Notes: a model not told the origin generated them from the letters alone. A stretch of DNA of 45,658 nucleotides from Rubrivivax sp. (GCA_018780805.1 JADMJD010000032.1:1-45658); one strand, 5' to 3'. Counted from the first letter of the stretch, positions 12,725-22,025 are shown. Numbers and translations are program-made.

Positions 12725-14312
12725 GCACCCTGACGGCGGCCCAGGCGTCGCTGACGGACTGCACTTCCGGCGAGCCGGCGCCGTACAGGTCGGCCGCGGC
12801 GTTGAGCGTCGCGGTGCGGGCCTGCGCGTAGTTGGTGCTGGCCGTCATGTAGACCGTCAGCGCGCGGTACCAGATCTTCTCGGCCTTGCCGCGGCCGATG
12901 CCGGTGAGGCTGCCCGTGCCCGTGGCGACGCGGGTGTTGCCGGCCACGCAGGTGGGGCTGGGCACCCCGGCGGTCGTGCCTTCGGCCAGCAGGAAGAAGA
13001 AATGGTTGGCGATGCCCGAGCTGTAGTGCACGTCGATGTTGCCGACGCCGGCGTAATAACAATCGGCCGAAGCACCGTCCACACTCGGGCGGATCATGTT
13101 GCGGATGATGCCGCCGGGGGTGCGGAACAGCTCTTCGCCGATCAGGTAGTCCGGGGTGTCGCTGGTGTTGTTGGCGAAGTACTCCACCATCGAGCCAAAG
13201 ATGTCGCTGGTGGCTTCGTTCAGGCCACCGGATTCGCCGGAGTAAATCAGCCCGGCGGTGTTGGACGTCACGCCGTGGCTCATCTCGTGGCCGGCCACGT
13301 CGATGGACACCAGCGGATAGATCTGCGAATTGCCGTCGCCGTAGGTCATGCAGAAGCAGCTGTCGCTCCAGAAGGCGTTGGCGTAGTTGCTGCCATAGTG
13401 CACCCGGCTGTACGCGCCCACACCGTTGTTGCGGATGCCGGAACGGCCGTGCATCTGCAGGAAGTAGTCCCAGGTCAGCGTCATGCCGAAGTGCGCGTCG
13501 GCGCCCACGGTGGCGCGGTCGCCGGTGGTGCCGTTGCCCCAGGTGTTGTCCTTGTCGGTGAAGGTGGTGCCGGTACCAGAGGTGCTGCCGTTCAGATCAG
13601 TCGTGTACTGGGCGCCGCGGGTGGTGTCCCGCATGCTGTACTTGCCGATGTTGTTGAAGCGGCGGTCGGTGGACAGCGGCACGCTGCCGGCAAACAGCGT
13701 GTTGCCGGTGCCCGTCTTGGGCAGGGTGTGGATGTCGTCCCAGGCGTCGAGCAGGGCGCCGCTGGTGGCGTCGACGATCACATGCGCTTCGCTGGGCGTG
13801 CCGTCGGCCTGCATGCCGCTGAGGAACACGTCCCAGGCCAGCACGGGGCGCTCGCCACGGGCATAGACCACCAACTTAGGCGCACCTTCAGGCGTGCCGT
13901 TGCGTTGGGCCAGCACGGCACGCAGCGCCTCGGCACCGCCCAGGCGGGCCCGGGTGTCCAGCGCCACGGCCTGGTTGAGGGTGCGGGAGACATCGAGCAG
14001 CGCGCCACTGCGGTTGCTGTGCACGACCATGTCGCCACCGATCACTGGCAGGCCCTTGAAGAAGCGGGCCACACGCACGTGTTCGGTGCCATCGGCATCG
14101 ACCACCACGTCGCGCGACTGGTAGCTGTGGCCGGCCGCGTGCATCGAGCGGCCCGGGAAGGCCTGGATCTGCGCCACGGCGCGCTGGAACGCGGCGGTGT
14201 TCTCGGCGGCGACGGCCGCACCGCTGGTGCCGGCCAGGGCCGAAGCGGCGGCCAGCGCGGCCAACCGGGCGATCGTCAGGGCTTGGGTGAGACGGTTCAG
14301 TTGGGGCTGCAT
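12720..14312 (-). CDS. Secreted M4 (thermolysin-family) metalloprotease precursor
   Basis: This is a zinc endopeptidase made as a preproprotein (530 aa from ATG 14312). A signal peptide is followed by an FTP/PepSY-like propeptide (about 40-220) and an M4 catalytic domain. HEMSH (His342, Glu343, His346) plus Glu366 in GGLNEATSDIFG reproduce the thermolysin spacing of 142/143/146/166. DVHYSSGIANHFFFLLAEG carries the catalytic-histidine helix. The frame stays open 23 codons further upstream, but the signal peptide (MQPQLNRLTQ then a hydrophobic run) fixes the start at 14312. No C-terminal PPC or P-domain is present. Secretion, probably by a type II route, is inferred. Confidence 0.93.
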   Translation of the reverse strand: MQPQLNRLTQALTIARLAALAAASALAGTSGAAVAAENTAAFQRAVAQIQAFPGRSMHAAGHSYQSRDVVVDADGTEHVRVARFFKGLPVIGGDMVVHSNRSGALLDVSRTLNQAVALDTRARLGGAEALRAVLAQRNGTPEGAPKLVVYARGERPVLAWDVFLSGMQADGTPSEAHVIVDATSGALLDAWDDIHTLPKTGTGNTLFAGSVPLSTDRRFNNIGKYSMRDTTRGAQYTTDLNGSTSGTGTTFTDKDNTWGNGTTGDRATVGADAHFGMTLTWDYFLQMHGRSGIRNNGVGAYSRVHYGSNYANAFWSDSCFCMTYGDGNSQIYPLVSIDVAGHEMSHGVTSNTAGLIYSGESGGLNEATSDIFGSMVEYFANNTSDTPDYLIGEELFRTPGGIIRNMIRPSVDGASADCYYAGVGNIDVHYSSGIANHFFFLLAEGTTAGVPSPTCVAGNTRVATGTGSLTGIGRGKAEKIWYRALTVYMTASTNYAQARTATLNAAADLYGAGSPEVQSVSDAWAAVRVL

Positions 14313-14357
14313 GTCGTCGCTTCTCGCATAAATTGTTGTGCGCGCAATGCTAGCCCC

Positions 14358-14383
14358 GAATGGCCGCCGGTGGCAGGCCATTC
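14358..14383 (-). terminator. Hairpin between metH1 and the protease gene
   Basis: GAATGGCC and GGCCATTC form a perfect 8-bp stem around a 10-nt loop, 38 nt past the metH1 stop. There is no T-tract. It could end the metH1 transcript or sit in the protease leader. Confidence 0.35.
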
Positions 14384-14420
14384 AAGGGGGGTGGCTTCAG
14401 CAGGCCTTCAGGCAGAGTCC

Positions 14421-15470
14421 TCAGGCAGCCATCAGCCCACAGAACAAGGGGTCTTGCCGCGTGCGCGGGCGGTAGGCACTGACCTGTTGCCGGATGGCCG
14501 CGATGTGCTCCGGCGTCGTGCCGCAGCAACCGCCGGCGATGTTGAGGAAACCGCTCTTCGCAAACTCGGCCATCAGCCCGCCGGTGACCGGCGGGGTTTC
14601 GTCGAAGCCGGTTTCGCTCATCGGGTTGGGCAGGCCGGCGTTGGGGTAGCAGCTGATGTAGGTGTCGGCGGCGACCTTGCTGAGCTCTTCGATGTAGGGC
14701 CGCATCAGCGCCGCGCCCAGCGCGCAGTTCAGTCCCACGGCCAGCGGGCGCGCATGGCGCACCGAGTGCCAGAAGGCGGCCACGGTCTGGCCGCTGAGGA
14801 TGCGGCCCGAGGCGTCGGTGACGGTGCCGGAGATGATGACGGGCAGGCGCTCGCCGGTGTCTTCCATCAGCTCGTCCAGCGCAAAGATCGCGGCCTTGGC
14901 GTTGAGCGTGTCGAAGATGGTTTCCACCAGGAACAGGTCGCAGCCGCCTGCCAGCAGGCCCTCGGCCTGCTCGCGGTAGGCGGCCTTCAGCTCGTCGAAG
15001 CTGACGTTGCGCGCGCCGGGGTCGTTCACATCCGGGCTGATGCTGGCGGTGCGCGGCGTGGGGCCCAGCGCGCCGGCCACGTAGCGCGGGTGCCCGGGTG
15101 TGCTGGCGGCGTCGCAGGCGGCGCGGGCCAGCTGCGCTGCGGCGACGTTCATCTCGCGTGCGATGTGGCCCAGGCCGTAGTCTTCCTGCGCGATGCTGGT
15201 GGCGCCGAAGGTGTTGGTCTCGATGATGTCGGCCCCGGCTTCGAGGTAAGCCGCATGGATGCCCTGGATCACGTCCGGCCGGGTCAGCACCAGCAGGTCG
15301 TTGTTGCCCTTCAGGTCCTTGCCATGTTCCGTCCAGCGCGTGCCGCGGAAATCGGCCTCGACCAGCTTGTGGCGCTGGATCATCGTGCCCATGGCACCGT
15401 CGATGATGGCGATGCGGGAGGCAAGCAGCGCCGGCAAGTTGGCACCGCGGGTGTAGACAAGGGCTTTCAT
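14421..15470 (-). CDS. metH: Free-standing homocysteine-binding module of cobalamin-dependent methionine synthase
   Basis: This protein binds homocysteine and zinc for methyl transfer to methionine. Its 349 aa match only the first module of Met[47 protein letters not shown], then the zinc cysteines in GLNCALG and [11 protein letters not shown]. In many betaproteobacteria MetH is split, and a second gene carries the folate, cobalamin and reactivation modules. That partner is not in this window. ATG 15470 is chosen because homology begins there; upstream codons are unlike MetH. It starts 13 nt after the stop of the GGDEF/EAL gene, suggesting cotranscription. A plain homocysteine S-methyltransferase is the alternative reading. 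Confidence 0.88.
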   Translation of the reverse strand: MKALVYTRGANLPALLASRIAIIDGAMGTMIQRHKLVEADFRGTRWTEHGKDLKGNNDLLVLTRPDVIQGIHAAYLEAGADIIETNTFGATSIAQEDYGLGHIAREMNVAAAQLARAACDAASTPGHPRYVAGALGPTPRTASISPDVNDPGARNVSFDELKAAYREQAEGLLAGGCDLFLVETIFDTLNAKAAIFALDELMEDTGERLPVIISGTVTDASGRILSGQTVAAFWHSVRHARPLAVGLNCALGAALMRPYIEELSKVAADTYISCYPNAGLPNPMSETGFDETPPVTGGLMAEFAKSGFLNIAGGCCGTTPEHIAAIRQQVSAYRPRTRQDPLFCGLMAA

Positions 15471-15483
15471 GCCCTGGATTGTC

Positions 15484-16986
15484 TCAGTCCTGGGGCACGG
15501 TGTCCTGGAACAGCGACGCGCTGAAAGCCGGCCGGCGCGAAAACTCATCGTCCATCGCCCACAGGCCCAGCGCGGTGGCCGACATCGGCTTGGCAAACAG
15601 GTAACCCTGCAGTTCGTCGCAGCCCATGCGCACCAGCAGGTCGCGTTGCGCAGCGGTTTCCACGCCCTCGGCCACCACACGCCGCTCCAGCGCGTGGGCC
15701 AGCCTGATCACGGCCTCGGCAATCGCGCGGGCATCGGCGCTGCTGGCCAGGTCGCGCACCAGGGACATGTCCATCTTCAGCTCCGAGGCCGGCAGCTGGC
15801 GCAAATAGGCCAGGCTGGTCTGGCCGGCACCGAAGTCGTCGATAGCCACGTGCACACCGGCGCGGCGCAGCGCCTCGAAGGTGCGCTGCGTGGCCTGCGT
15901 GTTCTCCAGCGCCAGCGATTCGGTGATCTCCACCGTGAAACGCCCGGGCTGCAGCCGGTTGCTGGCCAGTGCGGCCTCCAGCCGCGGCACCAGATCGTCC
16001 TGCCGCATCTGGTAGGCCGACAGGTTGATGGCCACGCGCATGCGCAGCCCGGCGGCACGCCAGGTGCCGGCCTGGCGGCAGGCTTCGTCGATCACCCAGT
16101 TGCCGATCTCGCCGATCAGCCCGTGGCGCTCGGCCAGCGGGATGAACACCGCCGGGCTGATGACACCCTTGTTCGGGTGGTGCCAGCGGATCAGCGCTTC
16201 GGCGGCCGTGACCTGCAGCGTGCGGGCGTCGATCTTGGGCTGGTAGAACAGCTCGAACTGGCGCAGCCCGGTGGCCACGCGCAGATCGGCCACCAGGGCG
16301 GCAGTGGCGCGCTGGTCCACCGCCATCTGCGGGTCGAAGCTGGCCCAGGCGCGGCCACCGGCCTGCTTGACGGCGCGCAGCGCGGTGTGCGCCTGCGCCA
16401 CCAGCCGGGCCCGTGCGCCGTGCACCGGGTAGGCGGCGATGCCGACCGAGGCCGACAGTGTCAGCGGCCGGCCATGGGCCACCGGCAGCGGCAAGGCCAT
16501 GGCCTGCAGCACACGCTGCGCCAGCTGCTGGGCCTGGGGCAGGTCGTGTTCGAGCAGGAGCAGGAATTCGTCGCCGCTGACCCGTGCGGCGGCGGTTTTC
16601 TGCGGCGTGACGCTGTGCAGCCGCTCGGCCACCAGGCGCAGCACCTGGTCGCCCACGTCGTGGCCCAGGCTGTCGTTGACGCTGGCAAAACCGTCGACAT
16701 CGACAAACAGCACGCACAGGCTGCTGCGCCGCTGGTCGCAGCGCTGCACGGCTTCGTCCAGCGCCAGTTCAAACTCGGCACGCGGCAGCAAACCGGTCAG
16801 CACATCCCCGGGTGCGGCGGCGCCCACCTGCGTGCTGGCCACGTCCAGGCTGTGCTGCAGCCCGGCCACCTGGCGGCGGGCACGCCACCACAGCAGCGCG
16901 GTGGTGGTGGCCACCCCGCAGGCCAGCAAGGCCAAGGCACACACAGCCCAGAACAGGGTGCTGTGGGGTCCGACGGCGGCGCTCAT
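15484..16986 (-). CDS. Membrane-anchored GGDEF-EAL cyclic-di-GMP protein
   Basis: This protein makes and/or degrades cyclic di-GMP (about 500 aa). One N-terminal transmembrane helix (about 10-38) is followed by a short linker, a GGDEF domain (about 70-230) and an EAL domain (about 245-490). The GGDEF signature reads SGDEF, so the first Gly is Ser, and no RxxD inhibitory site precedes it. The EAL domain keeps its catalytic set: [37 protein letters not shown]. Phosphodiesterase activity is therefore the safer prediction. The start is uncertain: ATG 16986 precedes the helix, but a TTG at 17055 overlaps the upstream ATPase stop. There is no periplasmic sensor domain. Confidence 0.87.
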   Translation of the reverse strand: MSAAVGPHSTLFWAVCALALLACGVATTTALLWWRARRQVAGLQHSLDVASTQVGAAAPGDVLTGLLPRAEFELALDEAVQRCDQRRSSLCVLFVDVDGFASVNDSLGHDVGDQVLRLVAERLHSVTPQKTAAARVSGDEFLLLLEHDLPQAQQLAQRVLQAMALPLPVAHGRPLTLSASVGIAAYPVHGARARLVAQAHTALRAVKQAGGRAWASFDPQMAVDQRATAALVADLRVATGLRQFELFYQPKIDARTLQVTAAEALIRWHHPNKGVISPAVFIPLAERHGLIGEIGNWVIDEACRQAGTWRAAGLRMRVAINLSAYQMRQDDLVPRLEAALASNRLQPGRFTVEITESLALENTQATQRTFEALRRAGVHVAIDDFGAGQTSLAYLRQLPASELKMDMSLVRDLASSADARAIAEAVIRLAHALERRVVAEGVETAAQRDLLVRMGCDELQGYLFAKPMSATALGLWAMDDEFSRRPAFSASLFQDTVPQD

Positions 16987-17051
16987 CCTCGGGGTATCGG
17001 CAACGACGGGCGAGACTTGAGCCGCCGTCTGCGGCCCGCAGCAAACCGGCG

Positions 17052-19373
17052 TCAACCCGGCGTGAAACCGATGCCGCGCCGCTGCCGCACCTCGGGCTTC
17101 AGGCGGTGTTCGCCTTCCAGCTGGCTCAGGAACTCGTCAGGCTCGAAGGCCGTGCCCAGGATGTCCACCTGCCGCCGCACCGCGGCAAAGTCGCCCGGCA
17201 CCAGCAGGTCCAGCGCCACCAGCCGGGCCCGCTGTTCGGCCGTGAGCAACGCGGCGTCACCGGCCAGCGCCTCGGCCACGAACATGTGCTCGCGCTGCGG
17301 CGCGGTCAGCGCATGGAAGCGGATCTTGAAGGTGAAGCGGCGCAACGCCGCTTCGTCCAGGTCATCGAACAGGTTGGTGGTGCAGATGAACACACCGCCA
17401 AAACGCTCCATGCCCTGCAGCATCTGGTTGACCTCGGTCACCTCGTAGTGGCGCTCGGCGCGGCGCCGGCTGCGCAGAAAGCTGTCGGCTTCGTCCAGCA
17501 GCAGCACGGCGCCGTCGGCTTCGGCGGTCTCGAACATGCGGGCCATGGCCTGCTCGGTTTCGCCGACGTATTTGCTGGCGATGTCGGCCGTCTGCCGGAT
17601 CATCAGCGGGCGCTGCAGCGCGCTGGCGATGTGTTCCGCCAGCGCGGTTTTGCCGCTGCCCGGCAGGCCGTGGAAACACAGCGTACCGTGGCCGCGGCGC
17701 TGCAGCGCGTCGATGATGCGCGCCACCGGGAAGCGGCATTCCAGGTTCAACAGGTCCAGGTCGTACGTCGTGACCACGGGGCGGGCGCCGCGCTCCACAC
17801 CGGCACCGCCCAGGGCCTTGTCGGCATGGCCGAGCTGGCGTTCGATCAGCGGTGCCAGCGCGGGGGCGTCGGGGCCTTCACCGGCCGCGATCTGCGCAAA
17901 ACGCACCGCGGTGCGGATCTGCGCGGGCGTGAGCGTGCGGCGCTCGGCCAGTTTGTCGGCCAGCGCCGGGTCCACCGCCACGCCTTGCAGCGCGCGAGCC
18001 ACCAGCGCCCGGCGTGCGCCCGGCGGCGGCGACAGCAGCTGCAGGTGGTACTGGAAGCGGCGCCGGAACGCGGGGTCGATCTGCTCGATGCGGTTGGTCA
18101 CCCACAGCACGGGCACCGGGTTGCTCTCCAGGATCTGGTTCACCCAGGCCTTGCCGCTGACGCTGCCGTTGAGGCCGCCGGGGCCACCGTCACCGCTGTC
18201 CAGCCGCGCCAGCAGCTGCGCCGCGTCGGCCGAGATCGGCGGGAACACATCCTCCACCTCGTCGAACAACAGCGCCACCCCGGGGCTGCCCTTCAGGAAG
18301 ACCTGGCTGATCTGCAGGCTGCGGTAACGGTCACGCCCGCTCAGGCTGTTGCCATCGCGGTCGGCGTATTCCACCTCGTACAGCTGCAGGCCGGCGGCCC
18401 GCGCACACACCTTGGCCAGCTCGGTCTTGCCGGTACCGGGTGGGCCGTACAGCAACACGTTGACACCCGGCGCCTTGGCTGCGGCGGCGTTTTTCAGCAG
18501 CGCGGTCAACACGGCCACATCCTCGGCCACGAAGTGGAAGTCCGCCGGGTTCAGCTCGCTCAGCGGCGCCGGGCGCGTGAACACCGCCATCAGCTCGGAC
18601 GGCCCGTGGTACTCGCGCATCAACACTGGCGGCAGCTGTTCGCTGACCTTCATCAGGTCGGCCAGGTCGGTGATGTTGTGTTCGGAGATCAGGTTTTCCA
18701 CCATGCCGATGCGCTCCAGCCGCGAGCCGGCGCGCATGGCCTCGGCCACGTCTTCGGCCTTCACGCCGGCCACCTCGGCAATCTGCGCGTAGGCCTCCCA
18801 GGCGTTGCTGACCTTGAACTCCACCAGCAGCCCGCGCAGCTCGCGCTGGTAACGCGCCAGCGTGCCGTACAGCAGCAGCGCGCGTTCGGCCGGGTTCAGC
18901 TGCAGCAGGCCGGCCAGGGCGTCGATGTTCTTCTGGACGAGGTTGGATTCCTTCTTCAGCTGCCGGCCCAGGCGGTCACAGGTGGCGCCCAGCACCGCCA
19001 TCAGGTCCTTGGCGCTTTCCTTGACGTATTCGTCGAGGTAAAAAAACAGCGTGCCTTCTTCATACGGGCCGGCCCACACCCCATGGCGGGCGATGAAGAC
19101 CTCATCCGACAAGCTGTCGTGGCCACGCCAGGCGGCGTTGCCACGACAACGTGTCTTGAGGAAGCTGCGCACACGCGCCAGCACCGGCAACGGCCAAACC
19201 AGGTGGCGGGCGCTCAGCGCCAGCAGGCCGTTCCAGTCGCGCCGCGGGTTCAGCCGGCCCGGGTGGCGCAGCGTGAGCGTGAGCACGAAGTGCGTGCACA
19301 GCCGGTCCAGGACGGGCGCATCGGCCAGTCCGGGGGAGACCACACAACGTGCTTCCGTCAAGGCCCTGGGCAT
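17052..19373 (-). CDS. Large AAA+ ATPase with two ATPase modules
   Basis: This 773-aa protein of unknown role has two AAA+ domains. The N-terminal 250 or so residues are not a recognised enzyme. The first module has Walker A GPPGTGKTE, Walker B ALLFDEVEDVFPP and Arg-finger region IDPAFRRRF. The second has GLPGSGKTA, VLLLDEADSFLRSRRR, the pore-like ASKYVGETEQAMARMF and LDEAALRRF. KYVGETE and the following Arg pair resemble the classical AAA (Vps4/ClpX-like unfoldase) clade. A likely job is remodelling or unfolding a partner protein. The ATG at 19373 follows an AAAGGCAGGG ribosome-site-like run. It lies upstream of the GGDEF/EAL gene, possibly in the same transcript. Confidence 0.82.
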   Translation of the reverse strand: MPRALTEARCVVSPGLADAPVLDRLCTHFVLTLTLRHPGRLNPRRDWNGLLALSARHLVWPLPVLARVRSFLKTRCRGNAAWRGHDSLSDEVFIARHGVWAGPYEEGTLFFYLDEYVKESAKDLMAVLGATCDRLGRQLKKESNLVQKNIDALAGLLQLNPAERALLLYGTLARYQRELRGLLVEFKVSNAWEAYAQIAEVAGVKAEDVAEAMRAGSRLERIGMVENLISEHNITDLADLMKVSEQLPPVLMREYHGPSELMAVFTRPAPLSELNPADFHFVAEDVAVLTALLKNAAAAKAPGVNVLLYGPPGTGKTELAKVCARAAGLQLYEVEYADRDGNSLSGRDRYRSLQISQVFLKGSPGVALLFDEVEDVFPPISADAAQLLARLDSGDGGPGGLNGSVSGKAWVNQILESNPVPVLWVTNRIEQIDPAFRRRFQYHLQLLSPPPGARRALVARALQGVAVDPALADKLAERRTLTPAQIRTAVRFAQIAAGEGPDAPALAPLIERQLGHADKALGGAGVERGARPVVTTYDLDLLNLECRFPVARIIDALQRRGHGTLCFHGLPGSGKTALAEHIASALQRPLMIRQTADIASKYVGETEQAMARMFETAEADGAVLLLDEADSFLRSRRRAERHYEVTEVNQMLQGMERFGGVFICTTNLFDDLDEAALRRFTFKIRFHALTAPQREHMFVAEALAGDAALLTAEQRARLVALDLLVPGDFAAVRRQVDILGTAFEPDEFLSQLEGEHRLKPEVRQRRGIGFTPG

Positions 19374-19463
19374 GCCCTGCCTTTCGCTCTGAACCGTGGC
19401 GGCTGATCTTGGCGCAGGCGGGGCGCGGGGGCAAGCCCCGGGGGATTTGCCCTTGTCAGTGCC

Positions 19464-19724
19464 TCAGTGCATCGCCAACGGCTGTTGCGCCAGCCCACTG
19501 AAGCTGCCAATGAACTCGTCGAAGGCTTCTTCCGTGGGGTTGGTGTCCACCAGGTGCTGCACGCCTTGCTTGAAGTGTTCGGCCAGCAGGCCCTCCAGGT
19601 AGATCTCACGGCCGGCGGACTTGTCGACGATCTCGAAACCGCCGCGCGCCATCGGCGAACCATCGACCGCGGGCGCGTCGAATTGCACGACGACGAAGTT
19701 GTCCGACTGGTAGAGCATCTGCAT
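19464..19724 (-). CDS. DUF3567 family protein
   Basis: This is a small conserved betaproteobacterial protein (86 aa) without known function. It begins MQMLYQSDNFVVVQFD and contains RGGFEIVDKSAGREIYLEGLLAEHFKQGV and the acidic FDEFIG near the C-terminus, all typical of DUF3567. The frame is open 16 codons further upstream, but ATG 19724 has a textbook AAGGAG 7 nt upstream and matches the family start. It has no signal peptide or membrane helix, so it is probably cytoplasmic. It sits between the DUF3108 and AAA+ genes with its own candidate promoter. Confidence 0.88.
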   Translation of the reverse strand: MQMLYQSDNFVVVQFDAPAVDGSPMARGGFEIVDKSAGREIYLEGLLAEHFKQGVQHLVDTNPTEEAFDEFIGSFSGLAQQPLAMH

Positions 19725-19765
19725 GGGGGAACTCCTTGTGACGGCAGTTGGGGCCGCCCAGGCGT

Positions 19766-19785
19766 AAGTCAAGCAGAAGTCAAGC
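19766..19785 (-). promoter_or_regulatory. Tandem TTGACT -35-like boxes before the DUF3567 gene
   Basis: GCTTGACTT occurs twice on the minus strand with an 11-bp period (19785-19777 and 19774-19766). Each contains TTGACT, a 5/6 -35 match. The -10 partner (AACTGC at 17-bp spacing) is weak. Confidence 0.35.
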
Positions 19786-19806
19786 CAGCTGCGAGCCGGC
19801 GGCGGC

Positions 19807-20907
19807 TCAACGTGTCAGCAGCAGGTCGGTGCTGTCGCCCCGGTCGGGGGTGCTCAGGCGCGCACGCACCGGCAGGTGGCCACGTGCCGGGTCCAGCCAG
19901 GCCTCGGCCTGGGTGTCGAAGGCCTTGCGCGGCGCGCGCAGCAGGTGCAGGGCCTGCGGCACGGCACCGGCCGGCAGGTCCAGGTCGGCGCGGCCTTGCA
20001 CCACGAAGGTCCAGACGTCGGCATCACCACGGGCGCCGCTGATGAACAGCTCGATGCGCTGGCCCGGCTCGCGCAGGTGGGGGTTGGCTTCCAGGATGGC
20101 GGGCAGCTGCACCATCCAGCTCAGCCTGTCCTGCATGCCGGCGGGCAGCGGGTACTCCACGGTCGGTCCGGAGTAGCTGATCTTGCCGACGTCGCGCCGG
20201 AAGTTGGCCGCCTGCTCGGCTCGCCGGCCGCGCCGGTCGGTGAAACGTTCGGGCGCGATGCCATGCGCGTCCAGTGTGCCGCGGCTGGTCCAGGCCAGCA
20301 GGGTCTGGCCGAAAGCACCGCCTTCCAGCGACATCTCGTAGTGCTGCGCGTCGGGTGCCCACACCAGCAAGCCGTTGCCACTGAGCAGGCCGCGCCGCAG
20401 TTCGTAGACCAGGCGCGCCGGGGGTGGCAGCCGCGTGGCGTAAACCGGCACCTGCTGGCCACCGGCGTCGGCCGGTGGGCCAGTGGGCGCACTGGCGGGG
20501 CCGGCGGGCGCTTCGGCCAGCATCGGCGGGGCCTCGGCTGCCGGCGCAGAGGCGGCTTCGTTGACCGCTTCGTAGACCGCTTCGACGGCCGGCTCGGCAC
20601 GCGGCGTTGGTGCCGAGGCCACGGCCACCGGCGCAGCAGCGCGCACCACCGGCGGGGCGGGCAGGGCCAGCGCGGCCGCGGGCACTGGCGTCGGCGCGGC
20701 GATCGGCTCCGCTGGCGGCGCCACCACGATCTGCCGCGTCTGCAGCACCGGGCGCAGCCCGGGCACAGCGTCGCCGCCCAGACCCGGTGGCAAGCCCAGC
20801 AGCAGCCAGGCATGCCCAGCCAGCACCAGCACGCCGATGGCAGCGGCCACGGGCCAGCGGGGCGCAGGTTGCGAACGGTGGGGGAGGCGGTCCAGGGGTT
20901 CGGTCAC
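19807..20907 (-). CDS. DUF3108 domain protein with an N-terminal membrane anchor
   Basis: This envelope protein of unknown function (366 aa from GTG 20907) has one transmembrane helix at about 20-38. A Pro/Ala-rich stretch of about 120 residues follows, reminiscent of TonB-type periplasm-spanning linkers. The DUF3108 domain covers about 150-366 (LPPPARLVYELRRGLLSGNGLLVW..., then YSGPTVEYPLPAGMQDRLSWMVQLPAIL). The domain is predicted to be a beta-rich periplasmic fold. The GTG start is preferred because codons further upstream run into the divergent enzyme gene. The two genes appear to share one promoter segment. Confidence 0.82.
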   Translation of the reverse strand: MTEPLDRLPHRSQPAPRWPVAAAIGVLVLAGHAWLLLGLPPGLGGDAVPGLRPVLQTRQIVVAPPAEPIAAPTPVPAAALALPAPPVVRAAAPVAVASAPTPRAEPAVEAVYEAVNEAASAPAAEAPPMLAEAPAGPASAPTGPPADAGGQQVPVYATRLPPPARLVYELRRGLLSGNGLLVWAPDAQHYEMSLEGGAFGQTLLAWTSRGTLDAHGIAPERFTDRRGRRAEQAANFRRDVGKISYSGPTVEYPLPAGMQDRLSWMVQLPAILEANPHLREPGQRIELFISGARGDADVWTFVVQGRADLDLPAGAVPQALHLLRAPRKAFDTQAEAWLDPARGHLPVRARLSTPDRGDSTDLLLTR

Positions 20908-20912
20908 CGCAC

Positions 20913-20918
20913 AATACT
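20913..20918 (+). promoter_or_regulatory. Candidate -10 box 6 nt before the FAH-family start
   Basis: AATACT ends 6 nt before ATG 20925. That would put the transcription start at or next to the ATG (leaderless). The same bases read TATTGT on the other strand, close to the DUF3108 GTG. No -35 is evident. Confidence 0.3.
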
Positions 20919-20924
20919 GCCACC

Positions 20925-21908
20925 ATGAAACTCGCCACCTACCGCGACGGCTCGCGCGACGGCCAATTGGTCGTCGTTTCACGCGATTTGAGCCAGGCCC
21001 ACTTCGCCACCGGCATCACCACACGCCTTCAGCAGCTGCTGGACGACTGGAACTTCCTGTCGCCGCAGCTGGAGGATTTGTCGCAGGCGCTGAACCACGG
21101 CAAGGCCCGCCACGCCTTCAACTTCGACCCGCGCTTGTGCATGGCGCCGCTGCCCCGTGCCTACCAATGGGCCGATGGCTCGGCCTACCTGTCGCACGCC
21201 GAGCGGGTGTGGGCCTCGCGCGGCGCCGACATCCCGGCCACGCTGCGCAGCGACCCGCTGATGTACCAGGGCGGCAGCGACGACTTCCTCGGCCCGACCG
21301 ACGACGCCGTCTTCAGCACCGAAGACGACGGCATCGATTTCGAGTCCGAGCTGGCCGTGGTCACCGGCGACCTGACCATGGGCGTGGCGCCGGCACAGGC
21401 GCTGGAATCGGTGCGGCTGCTGATGCTGGTGAACGACTGGACGCTGCGCCACCGCGTGCCGGCCGAACTGGACAAGCTGCTGGGCCTGGTGCAGAGCAAA
21501 CCCGCCACCACCTTTGCGCCGGTGGCCGTGACACCCGACGAGCTGGGCGAGGCCTGGCGCGGCGGCCGGGCCCACCTGTCCGTGAGCGTGGCCTGGAACG
21601 ACAAGTCCGTGGCGCAGCTGGAAGCAGGCGAAGGCATGCACTTCCACTTCGGGCAGTTGTTGGCGCACCTGGCACGCACACGCAACGTGCGGGCCGGCAG
21701 CATCCTGGGCGGCGGCACAGTCAGCAACGCCGATGCCAGCCGGGGTTACGGCTGCATCGCCGAAAAACGCGCGCTGGAGACCATTGCCAGCGGCGCGCCA
21801 CAGACTGGCTACATGCGCTTTGGCGACACGGTGAAGATCGAGGCGCTGGGCCGCGACGGCCAGAGCGTGTTCGGCGCGATCACGCAGCAGGTGGCCGCGC
21901 CCGGCTGA
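20925..21908 (+). CDS. Fumarylacetoacetate hydrolase family protein
   Basis: This is probably a metal-dependent C-C hydrolase of aromatic or tyrosine catabolism (327 aa). The C-terminal two-thirds carry the FAH-fold features: DDGIDFESELAVVTGD (metal-binding acidic residues), LLMLVNDWTLRHRV, a SKPATTFAPVAVTPDELGEAW block and GSILGGGTVSNADASRGYGCI. The start ATG 20925 matches the family N-terminus MKLATYRDGSRDGQL. The longer open frame upstream is antisense to the DUF3108 gene. Substrate cannot be told from sequence; fumarylacetoacetate and related acylpyruvates are candidates. It is monocistronic and divergent from the DUF3108 gene. Confidence 0.9.
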   Translation: MKLATYRDGSRDGQLVVVSRDLSQAHFATGITTRLQQLLDDWNFLSPQLEDLSQALNHGKARHAFNFDPRLCMAPLPRAYQWADGSAYLSHAERVWASRGADIPATLRSDPLMYQGGSDDFLGPTDDAVFSTEDDGIDFESELAVVTGDLTMGVAPAQALESVRLLMLVNDWTLRHRVPAELDKLLGLVQSKPATTFAPVAVTPDELGEAWRGGRAHLSVSVAWNDKSVAQLEAGEGMHFHFGQLLAHLARTRNVRAGSILGGGTVSNADASRGYGCIAEKRALETIASGAPQTGYMRFGDTVKIEALGRDGQSVFGAITQQVAAPG

Positions 21909-21960
21909 GGACTCAGGCTGAGGACCCCGGCTGATCCGGGCTGTTCCACCCAGCAGGCCG

Positions 21961-21990
21961 TTCATCGCACGCGGCGGGTGCTTCATCGCA
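21961..21990 (+). promoter_or_regulatory. Direct repeat TTCATCGCA, 21-bp period, before the ABC operon
   Basis: TTCATCGCA occurs at 21961-21969 and 21982-21990, exactly two helical turns apart. The second copy ends 29 nt before the candidate -10 box. This spacing suits an activator dimer, but the site is unassigned. Confidence 0.35.
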
Positions 21991-22019
21991 GCCCGGGCAC
22001 GGGGCGCGTGCGGGCCGGA

Positions 22020-22025
22020 TAGAGT
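22020..22025 (+). promoter_or_regulatory. Candidate -10 box 6 nt before the ABC ATPase start
   Basis: TAGAGT lies 6 nt before ATG 22032, and no Shine-Dalgarno sequence is visible. A leaderless transcript is possible. No consensus -35 was found. Confidence 0.35.

Noticed and set aside
20607..20924. N-terminal extension of the FAH-family gene
   Set aside because: It is antisense to the DUF3108 gene and low in complexity; the family start is at 20925.
21926..21940. CCCGG-N5-CCGGG hairpin after the FAH-family gene
   Set aside because: A 5-bp stem without a T-tract is expected often in DNA of this composition.
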